From contig URDN01000007.1 of the NCBI GenBank assembly GCA_900546495.1, positions 1 to 64,000 on the forward strand: 64,000 nucleotides of DNA, given 5' to 3'. Shown here in pieces: positions 34,982 to 44,790 of this stretch. Numbering within the stretch: the stretch's first letter is position 1; each line of letters opens with the position of its first letter. Position numbers and translations under genes: made by a program. The stretch comes from an uncultured Lachnospiraceae bacterium (GTDB lineage: Bacteria; Bacillota; Clostridia; Lachnospirales; Lachnospiraceae). The notes below the pieces were generated by a model. The model worked only from the letters and a program-made list of their open reading frames with translations. It made no database searches and had not been told where the DNA came from.

Positions 34982-36458
34982 ATCGTCCATATAATTTTGT
35001 CATCTCTTTGATCTGCTCTGCAAACGCTTTTGTCAGACATCCGGATTTCATTCTCCAACGCCAGTTATTTCCAAGCGTAGATGGCGTATTAATCCTTGCC
35101 TCACTTCCAAGTCCCAGATAATCCTGCAACGGAATGATGCACAGATTTGCCACACTTGCCAATGCAAGGCGGATAAAATCCCAGTGAATTTGCGTCTTTG
35201 GTGTATTTGCATTATTCATATATTTCTGGGATAATTTCAGATCATCTGGATCTAAAACTTTATACCAGCCGCAAAGGGTATCATTATCATGTGTTCCTGT
35301 ATACACCACACAGTTTTTCTCATAATTATGTGGGAGATAATCACTCTCTTCCCTGGAATCAAAAGCAAACTGGATCACTTTCATTCCCGGGAAACCGGAA
35401 TCATGCAACAGCCGGCGTACACCATCAGTTAAAAATCCCAGATCTTCTGCAATTACATTTACATCGCCCAGTGCATCTTTCAAAACCTGCATCAGACTCA
35501 TGCCCGGCCCCGGCTCCCAGTGTCCGTGTTCTGCCGTCTCATCACCCGCCGGAATGCTGTAATATTCGTCAAATCCACGAAAATGATCAATACGGACACA
35601 ATCATATAATTTCAGGCACTGTGCAATTCTCCTTATCCACCATGCATAACCGGTCTGTCTGTGATATTCCCAGCGATACAGCGGATTGCCCCATAACTGT
35701 CCGGTCGCGGAAAATGCGTCCGGCGGGCATCCCGCCACAGCTGCAGGCTTCAGTTCCTCATCAAATTGAAACAGCTGTGGTTCTGCCCAGGCATCTGCGC
35801 TGTCCAGAGCCACATAAATCGGCATGTCCCCGATAATCTGAATGTCCGCCTGCTCCGCATACGCATGCAGTTTTTTCCACTGGCAGAAAAACATATACTG
35901 CTGAAACTGATAAAACTGTATTTCATCATGCTGTCCATGCCATACCTGATCCAGAGCTGCAAAATCGCGTCTCTTATATTTTTCTTCCCATTGAAGCCAG
36001 CTTGCTCCTTTATGCATATTTTTTATTACCATAAATAATGCATAATTTCCAAGCCACCAGTCATTTTCCTGACAAAAAGCAAAAAAATCATCTGACGGTT
36101 GTTTCAGAAAACGATCACAGGCCATACGCAAAATTTTATATCGGTTCTGGTAAAGCTTTGCATAATCAATAGATTCCGGATTCTTCCCGAAATCAAAACT
36201 GTCACACTCCTCTTTCGTCAGAAGCTGCTGCTCCACAAGCTGCTCCAGGTCGATAAAATACGGGTTTCCGGCAAAAGATGAAAAAGACTGATACGGAGAA
36301 TCCCCATAACTCGTCTGTCCAAGGGGCAGCACCTGCCAGTTTTTTTGACCTGACTCTTTTAAAAAATCTACAAATTGATAAGCCTCTTTTGAAAAACATC
36401 CTATACCATATTTGGATGGAAGAGAAAATACCGGCATCAGAATTCCACTTGTTCTCAT
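34980..36458 (-). CDS. malQ: 4-alpha-glucanotransferase (amylomaltase)
   Basis: This 492-residue GH77 enzyme transfers alpha-1,4-glucan segments among maltodextrins, feeding the phosphorylase encoded upstream. Visible motifs are the N-terminal SLPSKYGIG, RIDHFRGFDEYYSIP (nucleophile Asp), NVIAEDLG (acid/base Glu) and YTGTHDNDT (third acidic residue). Length is normal. It is the last gene of the operon, 30 bp after the malG-type gene. Confidence 0.95.
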   Translation of the reverse strand: MRTSGILMPVFSLPSKYGIGCFSKEAYQFVDFLKESGQKNWQVLPLGQTSYGDSPYQSFSSFAGNPYFIDLEQLVEQQLLTKEECDSFDFGKNPESIDYAKLYQNRYKILRMACDRFLKQPSDDFFAFCQENDWWLGNYALFMVIKNMHKGASWLQWEEKYKRRDFAALDQVWHGQHDEIQFYQFQQYMFFCQWKKLHAYAEQADIQIIGDMPIYVALDSADAWAEPQLFQFDEELKPAAVAGCPPDAFSATGQLWGNPLYRWEYHRQTGYAWWIRRIAQCLKLYDCVRIDHFRGFDEYYSIPAGDETAEHGHWEPGPGMSLMQVLKDALGDVNVIAEDLGFLTDGVRRLLHDSGFPGMKVIQFAFDSREESDYLPHNYEKNCVVYTGTHDNDTLCGWYKVLDPDDLKLSQKYMNNANTPKTQIHWDFIRLALASVANLCIIPLQDYLGLGSEARINTPSTLGNNWRWRMKSGCLTKAFAEQIKEMTKLYGR

Positions 36459-36488
36459 AATTCATATCCTCGCATTTTTGAGCATTTG

Positions 36489-37367
36489 TTAACCTTTGAC
36501 TGCTCCTGCAGCTACACCTTTGATAATATATTTCTGACAGGTCAGATAAAATACAATGATCGGTAAAATTGCAAGTACAAGCATTGCCATCATTGCGCCC
36601 ATATCAATGGATCCATAGCCACCGCGCAGATACTGAACTGCCATTGGAATGGTTGGCTTTTCACTGTCAAGTACCAGCGTCGGAAGCAGGTAGTCGTTCC
36701 AGATCCACATTGCATTTAAGATTGCAACTGTGATCATGGTTGGACGGAGCATCGGGACTATTACTTTAAAATAAGTCTGAACCGGTGTACAGCCATCGAT
36801 CATTGCTGCTTCTTCCAGGGAAATCGGAATCGCCTTGATAAATCCACAGAACATAAACAGCGACAACCCGGCACCAAATCCCAGGTAAACCGGTATGATA
36901 CCAAACATATTGCCAAGGTGAAGAAAATCTGTCACTTTAGACAGTGTAAACATAACCATCTGGAATGGAACGATCATTGCAAATACAAACAGATAATACA
37001 ATACTGTGGATAATTTGCATGTAACTCTTGTAATCCACCATGCAGCCATGGAAGTCAAAAGCACGATCACGATTACAGAGCAGATGGTAATAAAAGCAGA
37101 TCTTCCGGCTGCTACCAGCAGTCCTGTTTTCTGAATACCATTCACATAATTGTACATTCCGGAAAAAGTATCCGAATTTGGCAATGCGAACGGTGCATCA
37201 CTGATATAAAGTTTGTTTTTAAAAGAATTCATCAATACAAGGAAAATCGGGAACAGGAAAGCCACAGCTAAAAGTGTCATCACAATCGTGATCACAATAC
37301 CGGTACCTTTTGATACTGCCGGATTTTCAATGATCTCATTTTTGTTTTGTTTTCTCTTTTTCAGCAT
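36489..37367 (-). CDS. ABC sugar transporter permease, MalG type
   Basis: This 292-residue protein has six predicted membrane helices and the EAA loop for the ATPase contact (SLEEAAMIDGCTPVQTYFKVIVPM). It pairs with the MalF-type gene whose stop overlaps its ATG (TAATG). It imports maltodextrins or related alpha-glucosides by context. No ATPase gene is in the operon, so a shared MsmK-like ATPase encoded elsewhere is expected. Confidence 0.93.
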   Translation of the reverse strand: MLKKRKQNKNEIIENPAVSKGTGIVITIVMTLLAVAFLFPIFLVLMNSFKNKLYISDAPFALPNSDTFSGMYNYVNGIQKTGLLVAAGRSAFITICSVIVIVLLTSMAAWWITRVTCKLSTVLYYLFVFAMIVPFQMVMFTLSKVTDFLHLGNMFGIIPVYLGFGAGLSLFMFCGFIKAIPISLEEAAMIDGCTPVQTYFKVIVPMLRPTMITVAILNAMWIWNDYLLPTLVLDSEKPTIPMAVQYLRGGYGSIDMGAMMAMLVLAILPIIVFYLTCQKYIIKGVAAGAVKG

Positions 37368-38209
37368 TAGTTCTCAACCTCCTTACGTCTTGTGAAGTAT
37401 AACTGTGTCAGTGAGATTGCTGCTACGATAATAAAGAAAATAACCGCTTTTGCCTGACCGACACCTTCCCAGCCGTTCCTGTTGTAGAATGTCGTATAAA
37501 TATCGTATGCCAGCATTGCGGTTTTCTTTGCCGGTCCGCCTGCTGTTAATGCCAGGTTCTGATCGAACAGTTTGAAGCAGTTCGTAAGTGTCAGGAACAG
37601 ACAGATGGTAACAGATGGCATTGTCATCGGAATAATAATCTTGTACAATGTCTGGAATTTATTGGCACCATCAATTTCAGCTGCCTCAATCAATTCTGTC
37701 GGTATATTTTGAATACCGGCAATGTAAATGATCATCATATATCCGATCAACTGCCAGTTTGTCAGAATGACCATGCCCCAGAAACCATATTTGGGGTCTG
37801 CTGTAATCGTTACATTAAAATGTGCCAGCACGCCGTTGATCAGTAATTGCCAGATATAGCCAAGTACAATTCCTCCGATAAGATTTGGCATAAAGAAAAT
37901 GGTTCGAAAAATATTGGTTCCTTTTAATCCCCGTGTCAGTCCATATGCCAGAGCAAAGGAAATTACATTAATTGTAATTACAGATACAACCGTAAATTTC
38001 ACGGTAAATAACAGTGCATTCATAAAATCTTTGTTCGAAAATGCCTTTACATAATTTGCAATTCCAACCCAGTGTGCATTTGTAACTGTCGTAAATTTAC
38101 AGAATGAAAGCACGATTCCCATAATAAATGGAATGATGAAAAACAGGGTAAATGCAATCAATGTAGGTAATACAAAAAGAGCAAAATATTTTTTATATGT
38201 CTTTTGCAT
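37367..38209 (-). CDS. ABC sugar transporter permease, MalF type
   Basis: This 280-residue protein has about six helices and the EAA loop (PTELIEAAEIDGANKFQTLYKIIIP). It is shorter than enteric MalF, as usual in Gram-positive sugar permeases. The ATG follows a GGGAGGGAG-type site. A 296-bp structured gap separates it from the binding-protein gene, which may lower permease expression relative to the binding protein. Confidence 0.93.
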   Translation of the reverse strand: MQKTYKKYFALFVLPTLIAFTLFFIIPFIMGIVLSFCKFTTVTNAHWVGIANYVKAFSNKDFMNALLFTVKFTVVSVITINVISFALAYGLTRGLKGTNIFRTIFFMPNLIGGIVLGYIWQLLINGVLAHFNVTITADPKYGFWGMVILTNWQLIGYMMIIYIAGIQNIPTELIEAAEIDGANKFQTLYKIIIPMTMPSVTICLFLTLTNCFKLFDQNLALTAGGPAKKTAMLAYDIYTTFYNRNGWEGVGQAKAVIFFIIVAAISLTQLYFTRRKEVEN

Positions 38210-38256
38210 AAATCTCCCTCCCTACGGATACAAATGTTTTCTTCACAAAGCAGAAG

Positions 38257-38281
38257 AGGAGGCGGCCGATGACCGCCTCCT
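38257..38281 (-). other. GC-rich hairpin before the permease genes
   Basis: AGGAGGCGG pairs with CCGCCTCCT around a 7-nt loop. It has no T-run, so it is more likely an RNA stabiliser or ribosome barrier than a terminator. Confidence 0.55.
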
Positions 38282-38305
38282 GTCCCCTGAGAATCCTATC
38301 TAATG

Positions 38306-38475
38306 ATGCCAGGGTCAAAAGCCTGAAACCACGATGTGCTTGCACAGGAGTGGTTTTATGGCTTAATGACCCGCCCCGATATGAGCATAAAAGTGGAGCG
38401 TCAGCTTCACGATATGCGAATATTGGGTAGAATTGTGGGAGTACGAAGTACGGAACAATTCGTACGGCATCTTTT
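38306..38475. repeat. R4 structured repeat-like element
   Basis: Short inverted ends (GATGCC near 38305 and GGCATC near 38466) bound a long hairpin at 38312-38372 (GGGTCAAAAGCC...GGCTTAATGACCC enclosing AAACCAC...GTGGTTT) and smaller stems such as GTAC-GAA-GTAC. It resembles interspersed units I recall from Blautia-type genomes, but no second copy is in the window. Confidence 0.5.
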
Positions 38476-38505
38476 ACCCCCCAACATCATCTAATACGAC
38501 TACGA

Positions 38506-39873
38506 CTACTCAGCTGTTGCTTCTTTCTCAGATGCCCACTCATCTACTGTATCTGATACTACAGCATCCCATTCTTTATTGCCATTTGCATACTCAAGAA
38601 GAGATGCGCCATAATCATCTTTGAATGTCTGGCTTGGGAATGTTGTAAAGTTCCACGGTACAGTTGTAAGGGAATCATCTTTCATGTATCTTACTACTTC
38701 CTGTGCTAACGGATCAGAAGAAATCTCATCATCGCCAAATGTGCTGAACGGTGTGATAAACTGAAGATCATTTGTTACCATCTCTTTTCCTTCATCAGAA
38801 CTGAACACCCATTTCAGGAAATCCAAGGATGCTTTCTGATCTGCCTCAGATGCATTGTTGTTTACACACATGTAGTTTTCTGTACCGATGCACAGTCCCT
38901 GTGTCTCTTCACCTTCTACGCCTGTATAAATCGGCATAAATTTCACGTTTTCTTCTTTTACTACGTTACCACTTACTTTGCTGATCTGAGACCATGCCCA
39001 GTTACCATTCTGAACCATAGCAGCTTTTCCTAATGCAAACTCTGCCATAGAATCATCTACTGTCTTGGAACCAACCATTGTAGGCTCAACCGTGGAGTTG
39101 TTCAGATACAGGTCAAAAATATTTTTAAAGTTCTCATTATATTTGAAAGAAATCTCGTCCTCATCTTTTACATCTGCATCTTTGTACTCATAGTAAATTG
39201 GAAGATTCATCAGATGTGTCTGCCATCTCCAGTCTTCACCTGGTGCAAAGGATGTGGAAGCAAATACACCATCAATGCCAAGATCATCTTTGTGCGCTGT
39301 CATATCTTCTACAACTGCCTTTAATGTATCAAAGTTTTTGATGTCATCCATGGATGTTGCTTTTGCGCCCGGAAGAGCAAAATACTTATCCATGATTTCT
39401 TTATTATAGATAATTCCGTATCCTTCTTCTGCAAACGGAATGCCGTATACACCATCACCTTCTGTGATTGCGAGATCTTTATCTACCAGCATATTGTAAA
39501 AATCGGTATCCTTCAGATCTGCACAATACTCTTTCCAGGACTGATATCCAACCGGTCCGTTGATCTGGAATAAAGTAGGAGCATCACTTTTAGCCATCTC
39601 TGATTTCAGTGTCTGCTCATACTGATTGGATGCTGCTGTCTTTACTTTTACCGGAACACCTGTCTCCTTAGTATATTTTGCTGCAATTTCTTCCCACTGA
39701 TCTGCAATCTCCGGTTTGAAATTCAGGTAATATACAGATCCTTCTGCACTGCTTCCTTCTTTCTCAGCTCCTGCGGAAGACGTATCTCCACCTTTCGCTC
39801 CACCGCAGCCTGCTAACATACCGGTTACTGTCAATGCGGACAGACACACTGCCAAAAATTTTTTCATTTTCAT
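38506..39873 (-). CDS. Extracellular sugar-binding lipoprotein
   Basis: This 455-residue family-1 binding protein has a lipoprotein signal peptide ending LAGC (Cys at residue 23). After a Gly/Ser linker comes a MalE-like two-lobe domain with motifs such as YGIPFAEEGYGIIYN and WAWSQISK. It should deliver maltodextrins to the permeases encoded next. The ribosome site GAGGGT (in GAAAGAGGGT) can pair with an upstream complement, suggesting leader control. Confidence 0.93.
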   Translation of the reverse strand: MKMKKFLAVCLSALTVTGMLAGCGGAKGGDTSSAGAEKEGSSAEGSVYYLNFKPEIADQWEEIAAKYTKETGVPVKVKTAASNQYEQTLKSEMAKSDAPTLFQINGPVGYQSWKEYCADLKDTDFYNMLVDKDLAITEGDGVYGIPFAEEGYGIIYNKEIMDKYFALPGAKATSMDDIKNFDTLKAVVEDMTAHKDDLGIDGVFASTSFAPGEDWRWQTHLMNLPIYYEYKDADVKDEDEISFKYNENFKNIFDLYLNNSTVEPTMVGSKTVDDSMAEFALGKAAMVQNGNWAWSQISKVSGNVVKEENVKFMPIYTGVEGEETQGLCIGTENYMCVNNNASEADQKASLDFLKWVFSSDEGKEMVTNDLQFITPFSTFGDDEISSDPLAQEVVRYMKDDSLTTVPWNFTTFPSQTFKDDYGASLLEYANGNKEWDAVVSDTVDEWASEKEATAE

Positions 39874-39880
39874 AAAAAAT

Positions 39881-39951
39881 ACCCTCTTTCCTTTTCATTA
39901 TCGTATCAAGTGCATACCTCTTTGATACTTATAATTTTATAGAAAGAGGGT
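39881..39951 (-). promoter_or_regulatory. Leader stem sequestering the binding-protein ribosome site
   Basis: ACCCTCTTTC at 39942-39951 pairs perfectly with GAAAGAGGGT at 39881-39890, which is the ribosome site seven bases before ATG 39873. An inner stem, GTATCAA/TTGATAC, sits in the loop. It begins 6 bp after the preceding stop codon. Confidence 0.55.
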
Positions 39952-39956
39952 CATAT

Positions 39957-41600
39957 TTAATACAAAAGATTTTCAAGAATCATGTTCTTTTTCCACGATT
40001 CTGTAAAAAAATCAAAATAGGATATTGGTTCTTCTCCTGTAATGATCTTCATAAAAGCCAGTGTCTCCATATCTGTCATATCCTGCGGTAACTCCCGATG
40101 TGAATACGGTACATAGTCTTCATTAACATAAGACACATCTGCCTCTTCAATCAGCCGTACTGCCTGAATCCGTGAAGCATAGGCAGCCCAGTAAACAGGA
40201 TCTCTGTCTCCATCAAGGAATCTGCGGCAACTGTCATAATAAGCCGATTCCAGAGAATTCATGGAATCTGTCTGTCGCGGATAATGCAAAGCCAGCCAGA
40301 TATGATCTGTTGTTGTAAACACAGCATTGCTGAAATCACAGTTTGCCACAAGCGGACGTGCCGTGGTATCAACCCCACGTTTCTGGTACAGGTCAATTTC
40401 TTCGCTCCCATCGTGACGGTATCGCGCATTGTCAAAAAGTGCGGTCATAATCTTCATGACAATCTCCGGATGCTCATATCCTTTTCGCACCACGATACAG
40501 GGAGATGTTTTTCCATATATGTAAGAATGAACTTCTCCATACTCATCAGCGATCACATATGGTTTCCACTCCGCCCCCGGATTTGCCTCCACCGCTTCTA
40601 TCAGCGGATTATTCGGTGCCCACCACCAGCCAAAAAAAGCTCCACAGCGGTTATCACGTATCAGTTCTCCGATTTCTCCCGGTGTCCGCATCATATAATC
40701 CTGATCCAGAATACCATTTTCATACCATCCATGAAGATATTCCAGTGCCTGCCTGGTCTCTTCCGTTAATGATCCATAGACATAACCGTCATCACTATCC
40801 TGCAGCCATATCCCCGGATAGGCATGAAATACGGAAAAAACAGGATCCACAGAGAAATTCGAAGAACCGTTCCCATACAATGTTGCCATACATGGCAATC
40901 CGATATTTCCATTTTCTCCCGGATCATTTTCCCGGAATGCCTGGATGATCTGCTCCACATCAGCAAGCGTCGACGGTTCCGGAAGTCCCAGTTCTTTCCG
41001 CCAATCTTCCCTCACCCAGAACAGATTACATCCATAATAAACCTGCGTGGAAGGAAGTGCCATCAATTTTCCATCAATGGTCACAGATTCCAGTAATTCT
41101 TTTCCATAACTGCTGTACATGGATTTGATCATACTGGAAGTTGCCTCCTGATAAGCATCTGATAAATCTTCAATCATGCCATACTCTGCCAGTTTCTCTA
41201 CATCCTCCGGACCAGATACCAGCATCACATCCGGCAGAGTATTTTCAGCAATCATCCGCTGGACATACAGATAATAATTTTCATCCCCTGACACTTCCAT
41301 GACGTCTTCATTTTGTACATTAAGTGTTTTTTTCAAATATCGTGTATAAGCATTATCCTCATAAGTATCGCCATCCGGCATACCTGAATTACCGGAAGCA
41401 GTCATTTTTGCCAGTGTATAGGTCACTGTCTCCGGATAGGGTATCAGCGGTGATTTCTCCGCTTTCTCCCAGGAGATGGCTGCCTTTTCATCCGCTTCCC
41501 GTTCTGCCACATCACGGTTAATTTCAAATGACGCCATACCTAGAAATACACATATGATTCCCATAACGATAGCCTGTGCCCCTCTTTTGCTATGACTCAT
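39957..41600 (-). CDS. Membrane-anchored binding-protein-like component
   Basis: This 547-residue protein resembles extracellular solute-binding proteins of the LplA/YtcQ type. It has a hydrophobic N-terminal anchor (AIVMGIICVFLGMASF) with no lipobox Cys, so it is probably tethered by an uncleaved helix. Motifs include LPDVMLVSGPEDVEKLAEYG and ALPSTQVYYGCNLFWVREDW. It lies between the YesM-type kinase (11-bp overlap) and the transporter binding protein. It may present a sugar signal to the kinase rather than feed the transporter. Confidence 0.75.
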   Translation of the reverse strand: MSHSKRGAQAIVMGIICVFLGMASFEINRDVAEREADEKAAISWEKAEKSPLIPYPETVTYTLAKMTASGNSGMPDGDTYEDNAYTRYLKKTLNVQNEDVMEVSGDENYYLYVQRMIAENTLPDVMLVSGPEDVEKLAEYGMIEDLSDAYQEATSSMIKSMYSSYGKELLESVTIDGKLMALPSTQVYYGCNLFWVREDWRKELGLPEPSTLADVEQIIQAFRENDPGENGNIGLPCMATLYGNGSSNFSVDPVFSVFHAYPGIWLQDSDDGYVYGSLTEETRQALEYLHGWYENGILDQDYMMRTPGEIGELIRDNRCGAFFGWWWAPNNPLIEAVEANPGAEWKPYVIADEYGEVHSYIYGKTSPCIVVRKGYEHPEIVMKIMTALFDNARYRHDGSEEIDLYQKRGVDTTARPLVANCDFSNAVFTTTDHIWLALHYPRQTDSMNSLESAYYDSCRRFLDGDRDPVYWAAYASRIQAVRLIEEADVSYVNEDYVPYSHRELPQDMTDMETLAFMKIITGEEPISYFDFFTESWKKNMILENLLY

Positions 41601-43284
41601 TGCACTCTCCCCTCTGCACCTTTGGAAAATGCAGTAACACCTCAGTACCTTTTTCCAGTTCGCTTTTAATCTGAATGGTATAAGCTTCCCCGAAGCTCAG
41701 TTTCATTCTGTCGTTTACGTTTTTGACACCATATCCCAAAGCATGATATTCCAGAACATGTGCCAGGGTATCTGCATCCATCCCAACACCATTGTCGCGA
41801 ATGCTGACATAAATCACACCGCTTTCTGTCTCCTCCCAGATACGGAACCAGATCTGGTGATCCGGATCCTCCTTAATATCAAGACCATGCTCTAACGCAT
41901 TTTCTACAAATGGCTGAAAAATAAGTGAAGGAAGTTCATAATCCAACAATTTTTCATCTATATCATAATGCACTTTAAAGTCATTGTCATGCATCCAAAG
42001 TTGCAGCTGTACATAAGCCTGAATATTTTGAAGTGCCAGACGCAGGCTGATCCAGGTTCTTCCTTTATTTAAAGTTGTCCGGTAAAATGCAGAAAGTGCA
42101 AGCGTCACCTGACTGATTTCCTCTTCGCCGGCCTCAATTGCTTTCCAGTTGATCATCGACAGAGAATTATACAGGAAATGCGGATTGATCTGAGCCTGCA
42201 GTGCTTTCATTTCAAATTCTTTCCGGGCAATCTGAGTTTCATAATTTTCCCTGATCAGTTCCTGGATCCGCCGCATCATATGATCATAACTGTTGATCAG
42301 GATTCCCATCTCGTCTTCGCGGTTGCTGTGAACTGTTACCTGAATGTTCGTTTCATCCATAGACTGGATTTCTTCTGTCAGTTCTTCTAATGGTCTGGAC
42401 ATATATTTTGCAAATCTTCTTCCCAGCAGAATAATACAGATCAGACAGGCTCCTACCTGCACTGCGATCATAAGAAACGCTCTTCCGGAAAACGGACTTA
42501 AGTTGGATTTCTTTTGAAAATAAGTAACTGTCGCATCCATCTGATTCAGATCCTGATGCACCCATAAATAATCCTTTTTATTCTCTCTAAAACTTGCATA
42601 TATTCCATTTTTATCTGTACATTTTTTCCCGGAAAAATTCCATATTTCATCGTTCTGTGTCTGCACATGAACACCATATTGATCCACTGCAAGCTGGTTT
42701 AATGATTCAAATAATGTCGGAATATCTGTGCGAACTGCCACATAACTTTCAATTCCGGAATAACTTGGAATTTTGTATATCGAAATCAGGTCTAATGTAC
42801 TTTCATCAAATACCCATTCCTTATCCCTGATTTCATCTCGATACCAGGACTCTTTGTACAGATCCTCCAGTGGATGCGCTTCATTTCCGAAAGACTGCTG
42901 AATGCTCTCGGAGTAGATTGTAACAGATTCCATGATCAGATTCTGATACTTCAACGCACCGATGGTATTTGATACTTCCTGATACAGTTCATAACGCTGT
43001 GTCTTCTTTGTCGGATCGCACTCCAGAAAATTGATAACATCTTGGTTATATACGAAATACTTCATCATCTGCTGGCAGGTATACATCTGATAATCTACAA
43101 TCCCACAGGCCTGCTGCAGTGTATTCGTCATATCTTTTTCCCTGTATTTCAGCACTGTGCGATAGGAATTAATTCCAAGTGAAATACCCAGTATCATAAC
43201 CGGAAGCATACCGACCAGACACAGAATTGTCAGCATCTTTTTTCGAATGGATAGTTTATGAAAGAACTGTTTCAGTCTGTGCAT
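41590..43284 (-). CDS. YesM-type sensor histidine kinase
   Basis: This 564-residue membrane kinase has two helices (residues ~15-37 and ~275-297) around an extracellular cache-like sensor, HAMP, a His_kinase domain with phospho-His in QINPHFLYNSLSMINW and an ATP site with DNGVGMD and GYGVKNVNDRMKL. YesM-type kinases pair with YesN-type AraC regulators in carbohydrate control. It overlaps both neighbours (29 bp with the YesN C-part, 11 bp with the binding-protein-like gene). Its regulator appears broken by a frameshift. Confidence 0.93.
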   Translation of the reverse strand: MHRLKQFFHKLSIRKKMLTILCLVGMLPVMILGISLGINSYRTVLKYREKDMTNTLQQACGIVDYQMYTCQQMMKYFVYNQDVINFLECDPTKKTQRYELYQEVSNTIGALKYQNLIMESVTIYSESIQQSFGNEAHPLEDLYKESWYRDEIRDKEWVFDESTLDLISIYKIPSYSGIESYVAVRTDIPTLFESLNQLAVDQYGVHVQTQNDEIWNFSGKKCTDKNGIYASFRENKKDYLWVHQDLNQMDATVTYFQKKSNLSPFSGRAFLMIAVQVGACLICIILLGRRFAKYMSRPLEELTEEIQSMDETNIQVTVHSNREDEMGILINSYDHMMRRIQELIRENYETQIARKEFEMKALQAQINPHFLYNSLSMINWKAIEAGEEEISQVTLALSAFYRTTLNKGRTWISLRLALQNIQAYVQLQLWMHDNDFKVHYDIDEKLLDYELPSLIFQPFVENALEHGLDIKEDPDHQIWFRIWEETESGVIYVSIRDNGVGMDADTLAHVLEYHALGYGVKNVNDRMKLSFGEAYTIQIKSELEKGTEVLLHFPKVQRGECNES

Positions 43285-43888
43285 CTGTCATTCCACCCTT
43301 TCGATACTGTTCCGGACTACATCCACAATACTCACGGAAATTTTTACAAAAATAAGATACATTTGAAAAACCAGTTTCTTTACATATCTGTACAATCTTC
43401 ATAGATGTATCGGAAAGCAGTTTTTTTGCCTGCTCCATCCGGTAATTTCGAATAAAACGGCTGACCGTATCTCCGGTTTCTTTCTTAAATATATAACTGA
43501 AATATCCCGGTGACAAATACACCAGTTCGGATAATTTTTCCACACTGATATCCTCACTGTAATGTTCATAAATATAACTTTTTGCCTGTGCAACTTCATT
43601 TCTGGTACCATCATTGTTGGCTGCCAGACGTTCTTCCATATTCTGAATGAGTGTTTCTACAAGACTTATCACTTCCTGGACAGACTGCATTTCGTATACC
43701 TTCTGAACCGCTGTTTCCAGTTTTTTTCTATCCTGATGCTGATGCGTAAAAAATTCTTTTACCAGATTGGAAAACAAAAATCTCGTATAAATCTGCGAAT
43801 AGCTGCTCAGCTCTCCCATACCATTTTTCAAAATACGAAAATGTTCCCACAGATGAGTCATATCATCCATTCGGATATTTTCGATCAT
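43256..43888 (-). CDS. YesN-type regulator, C-terminal AraC part (frameshift fragment)
   Basis: This 210-residue open frame carries the linker end and the AraC DNA-binding domain (VEKLSELVYLSPGYFSYIFKK, IVQICKETGFSNVSYFCKNF). Coding resemblance extends upstream to about 43970 in the same frame (FLPDHVAEDTGSEQF), before any start codon. It therefore looks like the C-terminal half of the receiver gene at 43936-44787, separated by one missing base in a T-run. Without frame repair, DNA binding would be lost from the receiver product. Confidence 0.8.
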   Translation of the reverse strand: MIENIRMDDMTHLWEHFRILKNGMGELSSYSQIYTRFLFSNLVKEFFTHQHQDRKKLETAVQKVYEMQSVQEVISLVETLIQNMEERLAANNDGTRNEVAQAKSYIYEHYSEDISVEKLSELVYLSPGYFSYIFKKETGDTVSRFIRNYRMEQAKKLLSDTSMKIVQICKETGFSNVSYFCKNFREYCGCSPEQYRKGGMTDAQTETVLS

Positions 43889-43935
43889 CCGGCTAATCGT
43901 TTCATCCAGGAACTGCTCACTCCCGGTATCTTCTG

Positions 43936-44787
43936 CTACATGATCCGGTAAAAATACTCTTGTTTCCTTCTGATAAAATTTATTTCTATCAGACTTTCAA
44001 GCATCTGAAAACGTTCCGGAAGTTCACTTCGATCCGTAACCGGCTGACCGACTGCCACATAAAAACGATTTCCAAACGTGTAATTCATCCATTCAGCTAA
44101 ATCTGTTGCAAAAACTTTCTGTTCACATACGCCAAAAAGGACACAGAGTTCCTGATTCTGTGCCAGGTTTAAAAAAGATAATTTCTGTTTGCTATATTCT
44201 GCCAGTTTTTGAATAAAAACTTCTTCTGATTCTTCAAAAAAGTTGTCTTCACTCTCAATTAAAAACAAACCTCTGATCTGATTCCAACGGTCAATATTGA
44301 TCTTTCCACTGATTTTATTTAACAGTTCGTCATTTCCCTGACAAAGGTATCTGAAAAGAAAATAATTTTCCAGAGAATCCTGATTCCACTGACTGCGCTG
44401 TGCTTCATTTCTCCGCTCAGTAATTTTCTCCACCAGATGATTCAGCGTGTTTTCGAACTCGGCAGGATCCACCGGCTTCAGCACATAGTTTGAAACACCG
44501 GAAGCCATTGCCTTTTTCGCATATTCAAACTCACCATATCCGGAAAAAATTACCATTTCCAGATCTGGCTGTAATTTGTGAGCCACAGAAACCAGCTCAA
44601 TACCATCCATAAATGGCATTTTTATATCTGTCAGCATAATATCCACTGTCCGATTCTGCAAAATTTCGCAGGCCGCCTTTCCGTTGGCGGCCTCCAAAAT
44701 TTCCATCTCTTCACTGCGCCGGTTCAGCAGAAAACGAATTCCCTTTCGCTCCAGTTTTTCATCATCTACTACCAGAATTGTCAGCAT
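43936..44787 (-). CDS. YesN-type regulator, receiver part (frameshift fragment)
   Basis: These 283 residues contain an N-terminal receiver (VVDDEKLERKG, LTDIKMPFMDG, YVLKPVDP) and the helical linker typical of YesN proteins, but stop at TAG just after GAGTATTTTTACCGG. In the -1 frame the protein would continue through the AraC domain to 43256, giving about 510 residues, the usual YesN length. A T5 run that should be T6 explains the break. ATG 44787 lies 3 bp after the glgP stop. Confidence 0.8.
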   Translation of the reverse strand: MLTILVVDDEKLERKGIRFLLNRRSEEMEILEAANGKAACEILQNRTVDIMLTDIKMPFMDGIELVSVAHKLQPDLEMVIFSGYGEFEYAKKAMASGVSNYVLKPVDPAEFENTLNHLVEKITERRNEAQRSQWNQDSLENYFLFRYLCQGNDELLNKISGKINIDRWNQIRGLFLIESEDNFFEESEEVFIQKLAEYSKQKLSFLNLAQNQELCVLFGVCEQKVFATDLAEWMNYTFGNRFYVAVGQPVTDRSELPERFQMLESLIEINFIRRKQEYFYRIM

Positions 44788-44790
44788 ACA

